From the NCBI GenBank assembly GCA_002104535.1, contig NBOG01000001.1, positions 342,867 through 406,866 of the forward strand: 64,000 bases of DNA, in the 5' to 3' direction. Source of the stretch: Cognaticolwellia sediminilitoris. Its GTDB lineage: Bacteria; Pseudomonadota; Gammaproteobacteria; Enterobacterales; Alteromonadaceae. The translations under genes and the position numbers were made by a program. How positions within the stretch are numbered: the stretch's first letter is position 1; every line of letters begins with the position of its first letter. Below are positions 16,950-25,828 of the stretch, in pieces. A model generated the notes under the pieces. That model did not search any database. It had not been told where the DNA came from and saw only the letters and a program-made list of their open reading frames with translations.

Positions 16950-18083
16950 ATGTCGATAGTTAGAAAACGTAATGCCGCACCAAAAGCTTACATACCGGAC
17001 AATGCACGGGATAATCAATATATTTTGGCTGAATTTCCTTTAACCGATAAATTACTTGCGCAATTACCTAACCATACTGATAGTGATAACGGCGCGACTT
17101 ATTATCCTTGCTACCAATCATTAGCCAATAAGCTGTTTGCATTAAGTAATAAATATAACATTACAAATAGTTTGCTGATTGCAAACGACAAATTAGTGCG
17201 TGTTCGTTTCGGACAGGAAATGCACCAATGGCAAACGAAACAGCAAATTATTTTTTATTACGATCCGCAGCAACATGTGCTGCAAAATTCATTTTTTGAC
17301 GCCAATATCAGAGCCAAAAAAATTACCTTAGCATTTCTAGCTTCAGGTACCGAAATAAGAGTAAACGCGGCAAAATTTCATCAAACAGTAAAAACACTAT
17401 TGAAAGAGTTTTCAGAGCAAATAGAACTATCATTTGCTGATATACGCATCCGTGATCACCAACATTTAACTTATGACCTATTTGCAAAAAATAAGAACTG
17501 CAAAACAAGCACAGCACATAAATTCAGGCCAATAATTCAACGATATGCAAGTCAAGGGGTTACATTAACTGAAGATATATCTTCGATCACTTACGCGATT
17601 ATTGACTTAACTGTTAATCATAGGGTTTCTCAATTAGTTGATATTGATAACACTTCTGAAGATCCATACAACCCGCTTTACACTTATTTAACTGATACGT
17701 TTTCATTAGTTGCAAAACAATATAACTTAAATAATGGTGCGCTTATCGCCAATGACTTAGTACCTATTGTCAGAAACAGTTTGCATGACCTAGTATCGAA
17801 AGTCGGCGAATTACAAATGCTAGGCTATAATCCAAAGCAAAGTCCGTGTGGCATTATCAGCCGATGGAGTGCAGATAAACTGGTTGATAATGTACAGTTT
17901 ATTTTTGTTGCTCACTGTCAAAAAGCTGAAGAACAAAATTATGCGAAATTTGTTAACCAAATCGAACAAGCAATGCGTTTATTTGCGACTGAATTAGAAA
18001 TACCCACTGAAAAGGAGCAATTAACGCTAAGGTTCCACCAGCATGTAGCTTACAACTCCACTGATAAAGTTTTACTTCGGTAA
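16950..18083 (+). CDS. Internally duplicated protein of unknown function (DUF3083-like?)
   Basis: The 377-residue cytoplasmic protein has no recognisable catalytic motif. Its two halves look like copies: a segment ending LIANDKLVRVR near residue 80 is matched by one ending LIANDLVPIVR near residue 270, each is followed by a beta-rich QxIFxY/VQFIFV stretch, and each half ends with a basic RIRDHQHLTY / LRFHQHVAY sequence. The ATG at 16950 has GGGAG upstream; the longer frame lacks one. It may belong to DUF3083, but I am not certain. It stands alone. Confidence 0.6.
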   Translation: MSIVRKRNAAPKAYIPDNARDNQYILAEFPLTDKLLAQLPNHTDSDNGATYYPCYQSLANKLFALSNKYNITNSLLIANDKLVRVRFGQEMHQWQTKQQIIFYYDPQQHVLQNSFFDANIRAKKITLAFLASGTEIRVNAAKFHQTVKTLLKEFSEQIELSFADIRIRDHQHLTYDLFAKNKNCKTSTAHKFRPIIQRYASQGVTLTEDISSITYAIIDLTVNHRVSQLVDIDNTSEDPYNPLYTYLTDTFSLVAKQYNLNNGALIANDLVPIVRNSLHDLVSKVGELQMLGYNPKQSPCGIISRWSADKLVDNVQFIFVAHCQKAEEQNYAKFVNQIEQAMRLFATELEIPTEKEQLTLRFHQHVAYNSTDKVLLR

Positions 18084-18293
18084 GGCTTTTTTATTGCCTT
18101 AAGTAAGTCATCAAATTATATCTTTTCCAACTAAGTGTTAACCAAACACGGACCTGCTCAGACAAAGCATCTTTAATTTCTAACAGGTAATTAAAGATGT
18201 TTTTTAAACACACTGACTGACATTTCATTTCACTGAAATTACCTTTAAAAGTGTAGTCGTGATATACAATTTAAATTACCGTTAAAAACATAT

Positions 18294-18355
18294 AGACATC
18301 TAAACGTCTCAGTGTTACATTTTACCTCTTGAACGATATAGACGTCTAAACGTCT
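18294..18355. promoter_or_regulatory. Tandem MetJ operators (met boxes) upstream of msrA
   Basis: Two adjacent 8-base met boxes occur at 18294-18309 (AGACATCT AAACGTCT) and two more at 18340-18355 (AGACGTCT AAACGTCT), with starts 46 bases apart. MetJ of gammaproteobacteria binds tandem AGACGTCT repeats cooperatively, so four near-consensus boxes is a strong operator. The pair ends about 50 bases before the msrA start. Confidence 0.85.
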
Positions 18356-18406
18356 TGCATATAAAATAATTTATAGCTTTAAGTATTTTCTTTTGAGGGT
18401 TACAAA

Positions 18407-19021
18407 ATGAATATCGAAACAATTACATTAGGTGCTGGTTGCTTTTGGTGTGTTGAGAATATTTTTGCTCGCATTAAAGGTGTAATTTCAGTAACTAGTG
18501 GTTACGCTGACGGTGATATTGTTAACCCCAGCTATCAGCAAGTTTCTAGCGGCATCGGTGATCATGCAGAAGTGGTGCAAGTGTCATTTGATCCCTCAGA
18601 GTTAACGGTTGATGAAATACTGACGGTATTTTTTGCCATTCATGATCCAACAACATTAAATCGTCAAGGTGATGACATCGGTCGTCAATATCGCTCTACT
18701 ATCTTATTTCATAATGCTTCACAGCAAAATGAAGCACATGCGAAAATAGCGCAATTGACCGATGAAGACACATTTACTCAGCCAATAGTGACTGAAGTTA
18801 AAGCCGCAAGTAACTTTTATAGCGCAGAAAGCTACCATCAAGATTACTTTACTAACAATCCCGACAATCAATACTGTCAGTTAGTGGTTGCGAAAAAAAT
18901 TCAAAAGTTTTTAAATGATTTTTCACACCTATTACGAGATCAAGAACAAGAACAAGAACAAGAACAAGTTCAAGCGCAAAAGCAAACTCAAGTGAAAAAG
19001 TCGCTAAACTCTGCCGCATAA
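18407..19021 (+). CDS. msrA: Peptide methionine sulfoxide reductase MsrA
   Basis: MsrA reduces the S-epimer of methionine sulfoxide. The catalytic GCFWC motif, VTSGYADG, and the FFAIHDPTTLNRQGDDxGxQYRS block are present. The main domain ends near residue 165; the rest is an unusual low-complexity tail of Gln, Glu and Lys coded by a hexanucleotide repeat. A GAGGG ribosome site precedes the ATG. The MetJ operators upstream predict repression when methionine (SAM) is plentiful. Confidence 0.93.
   Translation: MNIETITLGAGCFWCVENIFARIKGVISVTSGYADGDIVNPSYQQVSSGIGDHAEVVQVSFDPSELTVDEILTVFFAIHDPTTLNRQGDDIGRQYRSTILFHNASQQNEAHAKIAQLTDEDTFTQPIVTEVKAASNFYSAESYHQDYFTNNPDNQYCQLVVAKKIQKFLNDFSHLLRDQEQEQEQEQVQAQKQTQVKKSLNSAA
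18941..18968 (+). repeat. GAACAA hexanucleotide tandem repeat in msrA
   Basis: Four and a half in-frame copies of the six-base unit GAACAA encode alternating Glu-Gln in the MsrA tail. Changes in copy number would preserve the reading frame. Confidence 0.9.
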
Positions 19022-19045
19022 TTTAAAAAATCGAAAATATAGATA

Positions 19046-19085
19046 ACAAAAAACGCATAACAACTTAGTTGCTATGCGTTTTTTG
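19046..19085. terminator. Bidirectional terminator between msrA and cnoX
   Basis: A long inverted repeat (ACAAAAAACGCATA / TATGCGTTTTTTGT plus an inner CAACT/GTTG stem) lies between the convergent msrA and cnoX genes, with T runs on both strands. Confidence 0.9.
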
Positions 19086-19131
19086 TGTAATACGCTTAAT
19101 GTCAGCTAATTTATAACACTGAATAAACGAC

Positions 19132-19977
19132 CTAATACATTAAGGTATAAAGCTTACGACGATACTGAGTTGCTAACGCATCGCCGTCAGGTAATGATTT
19201 AAGGACATCAAGTAATAAGTCTTTACTGGTTATATCCGAACCATCTTTTTGTACTAATCTAAATAAAATCGTTAATGCGTCTGCATTACGGTTAACTTGG
19301 CTGTATTGTGCTGCCAACTTATGCTGAAGTTCAATATTGTCAGGTTCAGCTTTTATCTGTTGCTCAAGCGCTTGAATCTCAGGTGAGTCTGCCGCTTGTA
19401 ACGCTAATTCAAGCTTTGCCATTAATGATTGATACTCACTGTCTTGATCAATCATTTTAATGCTTTTTAATAGTGCTTCTGCTTCTGTAACTTTACCAGT
19501 TTGAATATAAACATTAGCGAGAACTAACTTAATATCAGCGCGCTCATTATCTAGTTGATAAGCCTGACTGATGACAGGAAAGGCTTCAGCAACTTTATTA
19601 TCTGCTAATAATGCTTTCGCTTGTGCTAAAAGTGTATCTAGCTCATTGGGTAAATATTTAGCTAAAAATTCACTAATAGTTTCATCGGTTTGTGGGCCAG
19701 TTAAACCGTCTAAGGGTTGTCCATCTTTCACTAAAACGGCGGTTGGCAGACCTTGTATGCCAAATTGCTGGGCTATTTGGCCTTGGCTTTCACAATCAAC
19801 AGTCGTAAACAGTATGGTATCTCGATGTGTTGCTAATTCATGAGCTAGTTTGTCTCGTAACTCTACACTTTCAGGAATGGTTTGAGCCCAAAAATCGACC
19901 AGTACAAGTTGAGTTTTTGATTCTTCAAGAATAACTTGTTGAAAATTTTCTAAGGTGATCGCAAGAGAGTTTGTCAT
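19132..19977 (-). CDS. cnoX: Thioredoxin-like co-chaperone CnoX (YbbN)
   Basis: CnoX holds unfolded proteins and delivers them to GroEL/DnaK under oxidative stress. The first ~110 residues are a thioredoxin fold (LVLVDFWA, GIQGLPTAVLVKDG) in which the CxxC active site is replaced by QTIPES, so it cannot be a disulfide reductase. Residues ~115-281 are TPR-like helical repeats. The ATG at 19977 directly follows a possible TTG start. Confidence 0.88.
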   Translation of the reverse strand: MTNSLAITLENFQQVILEESKTQLVLVDFWAQTIPESVELRDKLAHELATHRDTILFTTVDCESQGQIAQQFGIQGLPTAVLVKDGQPLDGLTGPQTDETISEFLAKYLPNELDTLLAQAKALLADNKVAEAFPVISQAYQLDNERADIKLVLANVYIQTGKVTEAEALLKSIKMIDQDSEYQSLMAKLELALQAADSPEIQALEQQIKAEPDNIELQHKLAAQYSQVNRNADALTILFRLVQKDGSDITSKDLLLDVLKSLPDGDALATQYRRKLYTLMY

Positions 19978-20106
19978 CAATGCAGTTCCAATTATAAAGC
20001 CATATGCTTTTATTTGGGGGCAAACGTAAAAGTTACAAGCAACTTGGGCAAATTTTTCTTATGATAAATATATCTTTGGTAATTAAAGCCTGACTTGGGA
20101 GTAAAG

Positions 20107-20715
20107 ATGTCAAAAAATGCCGCGGTAGACGAGTATATAAAGTCAAAAGAGCCTTTTGCACAAGAGATTTTAATTCACTTACGAAACGTTATACATGACG
20201 CTTCGCCCTATATCACTGAAACCATTAAATGGCGCCAACCATGCTTTGAAAGTGGAGGCCTAGTTTGCGCATTCGCTGCTTTTAAAAAGCACGTTAATTT
20301 TTCTTTCTTTAAAGGTCAGTTTTTAAACGACAGTGCCGGTATTTTCGCACCAAGTGACAATAACGAATTAACAGCGCTTAAGTTTAGCTCGATTTCCGAT
20401 ATACCAGAAAGTGAAGTACTAAAATCGTACATTCAACAAGCTATTGCTCTGAACAGCAATGATGAGATAAAAAAGAAAGCAGCACCGCGCAAAGATAAAA
20501 GCGAACTTGTCATTCCCGACGATTTCGCGCAAGCATTATCAAAAACCCCTGCAGCACAACGTGTCTTTAGTGAGTTTAGTTATTCAAAGCAAAAAGACTA
20601 TCTTGACTGGATAACGTCTGCAAAAAGAGAAGCGACTAGAGCGACACGATTGGCGACCGCCGTTGAATGGATTAGTGAGGGTAAAGGACGTAACTGGAAG
20701 TACGAAAACTGTTAA
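20107..20715 (+). CDS. YdeI/DUF1801-type protein
   Basis: The N-terminal ~110 residues resemble the DUF1801 (YdhG-like) fold (EILIHLRNVIHDA, IKWRQPCFE). The C-terminal part has a YdeI-type ending (VIPDDFAQALSKTPAAQRVFSEFSYSKQKDYLDWI), rich in charged helices. Members are small cytoplasmic proteins of unknown function. The ATG at 20107 has GGGAG upstream. Confidence 0.78.
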   Translation: MSKNAAVDEYIKSKEPFAQEILIHLRNVIHDASPYITETIKWRQPCFESGGLVCAFAAFKKHVNFSFFKGQFLNDSAGIFAPSDNNELTALKFSSISDIPESEVLKSYIQQAIALNSNDEIKKKAAPRKDKSELVIPDDFAQALSKTPAAQRVFSEFSYSKQKDYLDWITSAKREATRATRLATAVEWISEGKGRNWKYENC

Positions 20716-20727
20716 TCAATTAAAACC

Positions 20728-20758
20728 TCACAGAGCTATAAGAGATATAGCTCTGTGA
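20728..20758. terminator. Terminator between convergent YdeI-like and acyl-CoA dehydrogenase genes
   Basis: A perfect 13-bp stem (TCACAGAGCTATA and its complement) with a 5-base loop lies between two convergent genes. The minus strand continues with GGTTTTAA, a modest T run. Confidence 0.65.
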
Positions 20759-20785
20759 AACTAATCATTCAATGCAAATAAAAGA

Positions 20786-21940
20786 CTACATGTTTTGTAG
20801 TAATTCTCGGGCAATAATCACTTTTTGGATCTCACTTGTTCCTTCATAGATTGACGTAACACGGACATCACGTGCCATACGCTCAAGTGGGTATTCTCTA
20901 ATGTAACCAGCGCCGCCCATTAACTGCAGTGCGTCATAACAAGCTTTATTAGCATTTTCAGTGGCGAATAGTTTTGCCATAGAAGCAGCCATACCAAAAG
21001 GTTGTCCTTGCTCTTTAGTGTAAGCGGCTTGCATTAGTAATAAACGCGCGGCTTCCATTTCAGTGTAACGCTCAGCTAGTTTCCACTGTAGCCCTTGGAA
21101 GTTTGCCAACGACTGACCAAATTGCTTACGGTCAACAATATGTGCTTTGGCATAATCAAGAGCAGCAAGCCCTACACCCAGTGCTAAAGAGCCAATGCCA
21201 ATTCGGCCACCTGCTAGTTCTCCTACTGCAACACCAAAACCTTTGTTTTCAGCGCCCATCATTGCTGATGCAGGTACACGACAATTATCGAAATGTACTT
21301 CATTGGTCGGTGATGCTTTTTGGCCCATTTTATCTTCAGGTTTACCAATCGTAATACCGGCTGTATCAGCTTCAACAAGGAAGCACGAAATACCTTTGCC
21401 TTTTTTCGCCTCTGGGTCAGTTACTGCCCAAACAACAAATACATCAGCAAACGAGCCGCTAGTAATATAAAGCTTACTGCCGCTAATAATATAATCGTCG
21501 CCGTCTTTAACTGCCTGAGTCTTCATCCCTGCAGGATCAGAACCCGCAGTAGCCTCTGTTAAACAAAAGCCTCCGGCACGGTATTCACCACTACAAATTT
21601 TCGGTAAATATTTGTTCTTTTGTTCTTCATTACCCACCGCTTGAATAACTTCCGCCACCATATTAGTAACAGATGTTGTTACCGCTGTTGATGCACAAGC
21701 ACGGGCAATTTCAGTTATAGCCAAACTAAAGGCAACACTACCGGCTTCAACACCGCCATATTCAGCTTTTATATTTAAGCCCATAAAACCTAGTTCATTT
21801 AACTTTGCTAAGTTTGCTAAGAACAAGGTTTGATCCGTTGTTTCATCTAGCTGCGCGGCTACTGGCGCTAATTCACTCTCGGCAAATTTACGCGCCATAT
21901 CTTGAATCATCATTTGTTCTTCAGTTAAAGACAAATCCAT
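20786..21940 (-). CDS. Acyl-CoA dehydrogenase
   Basis: This FAD enzyme catalyses the first step of beta-oxidation or branched-chain amino acid breakdown. The FAD/substrate motifs CLTEATAGSDPAGMKTQA and YITSG, and the C-terminal YEGTSEIQ, are typical. Residue pattern and length (384) resemble short/branched-chain acyl-CoA dehydrogenases, but chain-length specificity cannot be read from sequence alone. The ATG at 21940 starts MDLSLTEEQ, the usual N-terminus. It stands alone, not in a fad or liu operon. Confidence 0.9.
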   Translation of the reverse strand: MDLSLTEEQMMIQDMARKFAESELAPVAAQLDETTDQTLFLANLAKLNELGFMGLNIKAEYGGVEAGSVAFSLAITEIARACASTAVTTSVTNMVAEVIQAVGNEEQKNKYLPKICSGEYRAGGFCLTEATAGSDPAGMKTQAVKDGDDYIISGSKLYITSGSFADVFVVWAVTDPEAKKGKGISCFLVEADTAGITIGKPEDKMGQKASPTNEVHFDNCRVPASAMMGAENKGFGVAVGELAGGRIGIGSLALGVGLAALDYAKAHIVDRKQFGQSLANFQGLQWKLAERYTEMEAARLLLMQAAYTKEQGQPFGMAASMAKLFATENANKACYDALQLMGGAGYIREYPLERMARDVRVTSIYEGTSEIQKVIIARELLQNM

Positions 21941-22038
21941 CAAACTTCTCACTTTTTATTAGCTGAATATTCAAAGCCACATCGCGTTCAAACCATTGTT
22001 AAAGTTAATCTGCGATCTGGCTATATATTATGTATAAC

Positions 22039-22061
22039 AAAAACGCGCCAAAGCGCGTTTT
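22039..22061 (-). terminator. Terminator downstream of uppP
   Basis: The hairpin AAAACGCGC-loop-GCGCGTTTT is followed by TTTGTT on the minus strand, 22 bases after the uppP stop. It ends the folB-folK-uppP operon. Confidence 0.85.
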
Positions 22062-22083
22062 AAAATTGGCGATATTGTATCAA

Positions 22084-22884
22084 TTAACCGAGCACAAACC
22101 AAAGCAGACCAGCGCCCAATACTAAACGATAAATTACAAATGGCATCATGCCGACTTTACCCACTAGAATAAGAAAATAGTGAATACAAGCGTAAGCACT
22201 GATAAATGCAAGTAAACTACCCAAGCCCATCGCTGACCAATCTACGGCATTGGCTTCTAAAATTAGTTTTAAGGTTAAGTAGCTACCGGCCATGGCAATA
22301 GCGGGTATGGATAATAAAAATGAGAACCTCGCGGCATTTTCTCGACTTAACCCCAGCATTAAACCAATAGTCATAGTGATACCTGAGCGTGAAGTCCCCG
22401 GTATCAAGGCAATGGCCTGCGCTAGACCAATTAACATAGCCCCTTTAAAACCTAAATTTTCAATACTTTTATTTTGTTTCGCTTTAATGTCAGCAAAGCC
22501 TAGTAAAAAACCAAACAATAACGTTGTGCCAGCTATGACAAGCGCGCTACGTAAATGCTCTTCGATAAAGTCTTTACCAAGTAAACCAAATAAACCAGCA
22601 GGAATAGTGGCAAATATTATCCACCAAGCTAATTTGCCATCAAAATTATCACGCTGACCTTTTAATGTTCCAACCCAAGCGACAGCCATGCTGCCAACTT
22701 CTTTACGAAAATAAAGCACAACCGCCAACAAGGTACCAACATGCACAGCAACGTCAAAGGCTAGGCCCTGATCTTCCCAACCTAAAATTGCTGACGGTAA
22801 AATCAAATGTGCTGAACTCGAAATGGGTAGAAATTCTGTTAACCCTTGAATTATCGCTAAGATAAAAACGTCAATAGTGCTCAT
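22084..22884 (-). CDS. uppP: Undecaprenyl-diphosphatase UppP (BacA)
   Basis: This inner-membrane phosphatase recycles undecaprenyl pyrophosphate for cell wall synthesis. The two signature motifs are intact: [16 protein letters not shown] near the N-terminus and [14 protein letters not shown] in the middle. Seven or eight hydrophobic segments fit the BacA fold, and 266 residues is the usual size. It follows folK after 15 bases. Confidence 0.95.
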   Translation of the reverse strand: MSTIDVFILAIIQGLTEFLPISSSAHLILPSAILGWEDQGLAFDVAVHVGTLLAVVLYFRKEVGSMAVAWVGTLKGQRDNFDGKLAWWIIFATIPAGLFGLLGKDFIEEHLRSALVIAGTTLLFGFLLGFADIKAKQNKSIENLGFKGAMLIGLAQAIALIPGTSRSGITMTIGLMLGLSRENAARFSFLLSIPAIAMAGSYLTLKLILEANAVDWSAMGLGSLLAFISAYACIHYFLILVGKVGMMPFVIYRLVLGAGLLWFVLG

Positions 22885-22899
22885 ATTATGTAGATTTTC

Positions 22900-23394
22900 C
22901 TATTTTGTTGCCCAGTTTAAAGGCACTTTTTTTAATTGTTGTTGATTCTTGTCGTACAAATGCCACAGTTGCTGATAACTTTGACCTATCGTAGGGTGTA
23001 TCAAATGCCCAGCTATTTCGGCTAACGGCCATAATACAAAGGCATTTTTAGTAATTTCATCACGTGGAATTTGCGCCGGTTGCTCTGCAATAACATCATC
23101 ATAAAGCAGCAAGTCTAAATCTAAGGTGCGTGAACTAAATTTTTTCGCATTTTCACTGCGCCCGTTGGCAAATTCAATACTTCGTAATGCAGCCGCTACG
23201 TCACTTAATGATTTCTCGGTTTTAACACCAACCACCATATTGTAAAATGCTTTTCCGGCAAAGCCGACTGCTTCACTTTCAAATAGTGACGATAAGGTCA
23301 ATAAGCCAAAAGTATCATTTAGGGCATTTAGCCCTTGGTCTATATAATGTTGGCGATTTATATTACTGCCAAGCGAAATATAAATCTCAGCCAT
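22900..23394 (-). CDS. folK: 2-amino-4-hydroxy-6-hydroxymethyldihydropteridine diphosphokinase
   Basis: HPPK transfers pyrophosphate to the pterin in folate synthesis. The start SLGSNI, the FESEAVGFAGKAFYNMV region, and RTLDLDLLLYDD (metal-binding Asp pair) identify it. At 164 residues it is of normal length. It overlaps the folB stop by one base, so the two consecutive folate steps are coupled. Confidence 0.95.
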   Translation of the reverse strand: MAEIYISLGSNINRQHYIDQGLNALNDTFGLLTLSSLFESEAVGFAGKAFYNMVVGVKTEKSLSDVAAALRSIEFANGRSENAKKFSSRTLDLDLLLYDDVIAEQPAQIPRDEITKNAFVLWPLAEIAGHLIHPTIGQSYQQLWHLYDKNQQQLKKVPLNWATK

Positions 23395-23765
23395 TACACG
23401 CTGTGGCCTGATACTTGTTGTCCACGCTCAATTTCAACCCCAACAGTGGTGGCGTTATGCACAGCTGTAGGTTTCATTAACTTTAAACGTAACCAAGGAA
23501 TGTGATATTGGGTCATCAGAAATGTTGCAATGCGTTCAGCCAATGTTTCAATTAAATCAACCGGATTAGCATTGGCAAACTCAACAATAGCGACTGAAAT
23601 TTCAGCGTAATCAAGTGTTTTAGCTAATTCATCGTTTTCTGCCGCTTGCGCCGTATTCCAGCCCATGGCTAAATCAATCACTAAAGTTTGCTTGATTTCT
23701 TTTTCCCAAGCATAAAAGCCAATGGTCGTTTGAAAGGTTAAACCTTCAATATAAACTTTATCCAC
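23394..23765 (-). CDS. folB: Dihydroneopterin aldolase
   Basis: FolB splits dihydroneopterin to the FolK substrate. The 123-residue protein has the FolB core IGFYAWEKEIKQTLVIDL, the LDYAEIS segment and the C-terminal LKLMKPTAVHNATTVGVEIER. The start is GTG with AAGGG seven bases upstream, aligning with E. coli FolB (MDxVxIE). Confidence 0.94.
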   Translation of the reverse strand: MDKVYIEGLTFQTTIGFYAWEKEIKQTLVIDLAMGWNTAQAAENDELAKTLDYAEISVAIVEFANANPVDLIETLAERIATFLMTQYHIPWLRLKLMKPTAVHNATTVGVEIERGQQVSGHSV

Positions 23766-23907
23766 ACTAAACCCTTTACATGGTCTTTTGGTACGTTTGC
23801 AATGCTATCAATCGATTTAGCGTAAGCCGTCACGATGAAACACTTTACAAAATAAATGGCGAGTTTACCTGTGCAGGTCTAGAAAAACTAGTCATCAACG
23901 CGCTACA

Positions 23908-24567
23908 ATGATAAAAAGCTGTAAAGAAATATTGCTTTTACAGCACCTAGCTTTTAGGGAACTGAGTATCACGAGTTTACTTGTTACGTTTATTTTGGTT
24001 ATTTTGGCTTATTTAGTAGGTTCAATTTCTAGTGCCATTTTACTTTGCAAGTTACTAAGTTTACCTGATCCACGTACTGCTGGTTCAAATAACCCGGGCG
24101 CCACAAATGTCCTGCGTATTAGTAATAAGTTTGTCGCCGCCGCTGTACTCATATTTGATATTCTTAAAGGCACCCTGCCTGTATGGGGAGGTTACTTCTT
24201 AGGCCTAGAACCAATGTACTTAGGTGTTATAGCCCTAGCTGCATGCCTTGGTCACATGTATCCAATATTTTTTAACTTCAAAGGTGGTAAAGCAGTTGCG
24301 ACCGCATTTGGCGTGTTATTACCTATTGGGTTGGATTTAGGTGGCTTACTTATTCTGACTTGGCTTTTAGTGGCAAAACTCACACGTTATTCCAGTTTAG
24401 CCGCCATTGTCACTGTTTCAATGGCGCCACTATATACTTGGTTATTAAAACCTATCTATGTTTACCCAGTATTAATGTTATCAACATTGATCATCTTCAG
24501 GCATAAAGGCAATATTGTTAGGCTTTTACAGGGAGAAGAGCCAAAGATTACTTTTTCTAAAAAGTAA
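23908..24567 (+). CDS. plsY: Glycerol-3-phosphate acyltransferase PlsY
   Basis: PlsY acylates glycerol-3-phosphate using acyl-phosphate at the inner membrane, starting phospholipid synthesis. The three conserved blocks [12 protein letters not shown]...[42 protein letters not shown] and the C-terminal segment are clear. The ATG at 23908 gives about 20 extra N-terminal residues compared with E. coli PlsY; a non-ATG start near 23970 after AGGGA is possible, so the true start is uncertain. It is divergent from folB. Confidence 0.92.
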   Translation: MIKSCKEILLLQHLAFRELSITSLLVTFILVILAYLVGSISSAILLCKLLSLPDPRTAGSNNPGATNVLRISNKFVAAAVLIFDILKGTLPVWGGYFLGLEPMYLGVIALAACLGHMYPIFFNFKGGKAVATAFGVLLPIGLDLGGLLILTWLLVAKLTRYSSLAAIVTVSMAPLYTWLLKPIYVYPVLMLSTLIIFRHKGNIVRLLQGEEPKITFSKK

Positions 24568-24794
24568 TCTCATCTCTAGTTACTCATACTTAACCTGACA
24601 TTCTTCAGTTTTGAGCTTGACCTAAAATACCGTTAATTAAGGCAGAAATGAGTCTATTGCTTACCTTTATTTTTGCTTTAATTCACCTTGATAAAATGAA
24701 TACGGCAGCACCAAAGCGGACTAAAAACATTACCTCAAAGTGATTTGACCAAACTGAGTTTAAATACAGATTGGGTTTAATGCCCCTATATTCA
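24568..24794. other. Left arm of the plsY-tsaD insertion
   Basis: No gene was recognised. This AT-rich stretch precedes the first attC-like repeat and may contain the outer half of that recombination site. Confidence 0.3.
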
Positions 24795-24832
24795 GGGAAA
24801 TGCGCAAATCCGGCACTATTAAGCGTTAGTTG
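24795..24832. repeat. attC-like repeat, copy 1
   Basis: GGGAAATGCGCAAATC followed by TATT and then GCGTTAGTTG is nearly repeated at 25776-25814 (about 31 of 39 aligned positions by eye). The terminal GTTAG with purines resembles the R' core (GTTRRRY) of integron attC sites. It sits just beyond the toxin stop codon. Confidence 0.55.
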
Positions 24833-24838
24833 CCAATG

Positions 24839-25117
24839 CTATTCTGGTGGAAATTTCTGTTTCTGGTGTAAAACACGCATAATTCGAATAACTTCGCCAT
24901 CAATCCAATAAGATACAATCATTGATACTTCAGGAATAATTAGTAATCGTCCTCGACATAGGTCCCGTTGAACACCAATCAAGGGTTGCTCAAGTAAATT
25001 TTCGACTTTAGCTTCAATGATTAGATCTGTTTTTTCAGCAGCGCTAGGATTAAAATCAAATATAAACTCAAATATCTTCTCTCGATCATTTAAAGACTCT
25101 TCTTCCCAAACTATCAT
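24839..25117 (-). CDS. RelE/ParE-family toxin
   Basis: The 92-residue protein has the RelE/ParE fold pattern: a helical EEESLNDREKIFEFIF start, the PLIGVQRDLCRGRLLIIP strand region and a C-terminal IRIMRVLHQKQ segment with the basic residues used for RNA cleavage or gyrase binding. It overlaps the antitoxin by 4 bases, antitoxin first, the normal type II order. Whether it is an mRNA interferase or gyrase poison is not determinable here. Confidence 0.87.
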   Translation of the reverse strand: MIVWEEESLNDREKIFEFIFDFNPSAAEKTDLIIEAKVENLLEQPLIGVQRDLCRGRLLIIPEVSMIVSYWIDGEVIRIMRVLHQKQKFPPE

Positions 25118-25389
25118 CGATTGCGGATTTTCATTTTTCTGGCTTCCATCTGAGCTTTTGCATCATCATGCTTAGTAAAGCGAGCTTCACCGCTATCAAA
25201 CTTGTCAAACGCTGCATTTATTTGTTCAGACAACCATGCATCATGACTCATAGACTTTCGCTGTTCTGCTGCTAAGCCTTCAGCAAGCTCTCGGCATGCG
25301 TCGCTTAGAGTACGACCTTGGCTTTCTGCCATTAGCTGCGCTAAACGTTTCGTTTCTTCATCAATTCTAAATTGAATTCGTGTATCCAT
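25114..25389 (-). CDS. RelB/DinJ-type antitoxin
   Basis: This 91-residue protein opens with a ribbon-helix-helix motif (DTRIQFRIDEETKRLAQLMAES) as in RelB/DinJ antitoxins, followed by a charged C-terminal tail that would wrap the toxin. It precedes the toxin and overlaps it by 4 bases, so the pair is probably autoregulated. The pair sits between attC-like repeats, in the orientation opposite to the downstream orphan ORF. Confidence 0.86.
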   Translation of the reverse strand: MDTRIQFRIDEETKRLAQLMAESQGRTLSDACRELAEGLAAEQRKSMSHDAWLSEQINAAFDKFDSGEARFTKHDDAKAQMEARKMKIRNR

Positions 25390-25775
25390 TATAAATCACC
25401 TTAAACCCACAGTGTGCACACAAATGTTAGCACTGGCATGACGAAGTGGCAACTAACAAATAAGAATAGGTGACGCGTAGCCAACACCTTATTCAGGTGT
25501 TGAACAAGCCCGAGTCTTGCTATATATAGTAAATTGCTATGGTTGAGTTGTAGGTCGTTGAACAAAGCAACGGTTTGCTAAAAAACTGCGGGGTCAGGTT
25601 CTTTGAAATGTCCGCAATGTCGGATCAAACGACCAAACCTATAAAATCCAATTAGAACGGTAATAGTCAATTTTTGCTATAAAATTAACAATGTTCGTTA
25701 TAAGTACTTTAGCTAGCTAAGATTTCTTAAATTTGATATTAATAGTTTAATTAAAAACCTGCGTGATACTAGAGC
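25390..25775. other. Non-coding part of the cassette region
   Basis: About 390 bases between the antitoxin and the second attC-like repeat hold no recognised gene. The segment GGCAACTAACAAATAAG near 25449 resembles an attC R'' arm and partly mirrors the GTTAGTTGCC of repeat copy 1. Confidence 0.35.
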
Positions 25776-25814
25776 GGGAAAATGCGCAAATCGCGCGATA
25801 TTGAACGTTAGGTG
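25776..25814. repeat. attC-like repeat, copy 2
   Basis: This copy reads GGGAAAATGCGCAAATC, then TATTGAACGTTAGGTG, differing from copy 1 by one inserted base and about seven substitutions. GTTAGGT at 25807-25813 is a close match to the attC core GTTRRRY, and an ORF begins 15 bases later as expected for a gene cassette. Confidence 0.6.
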
Positions 25815-25828
25815 TTAAATGGAGTTCT

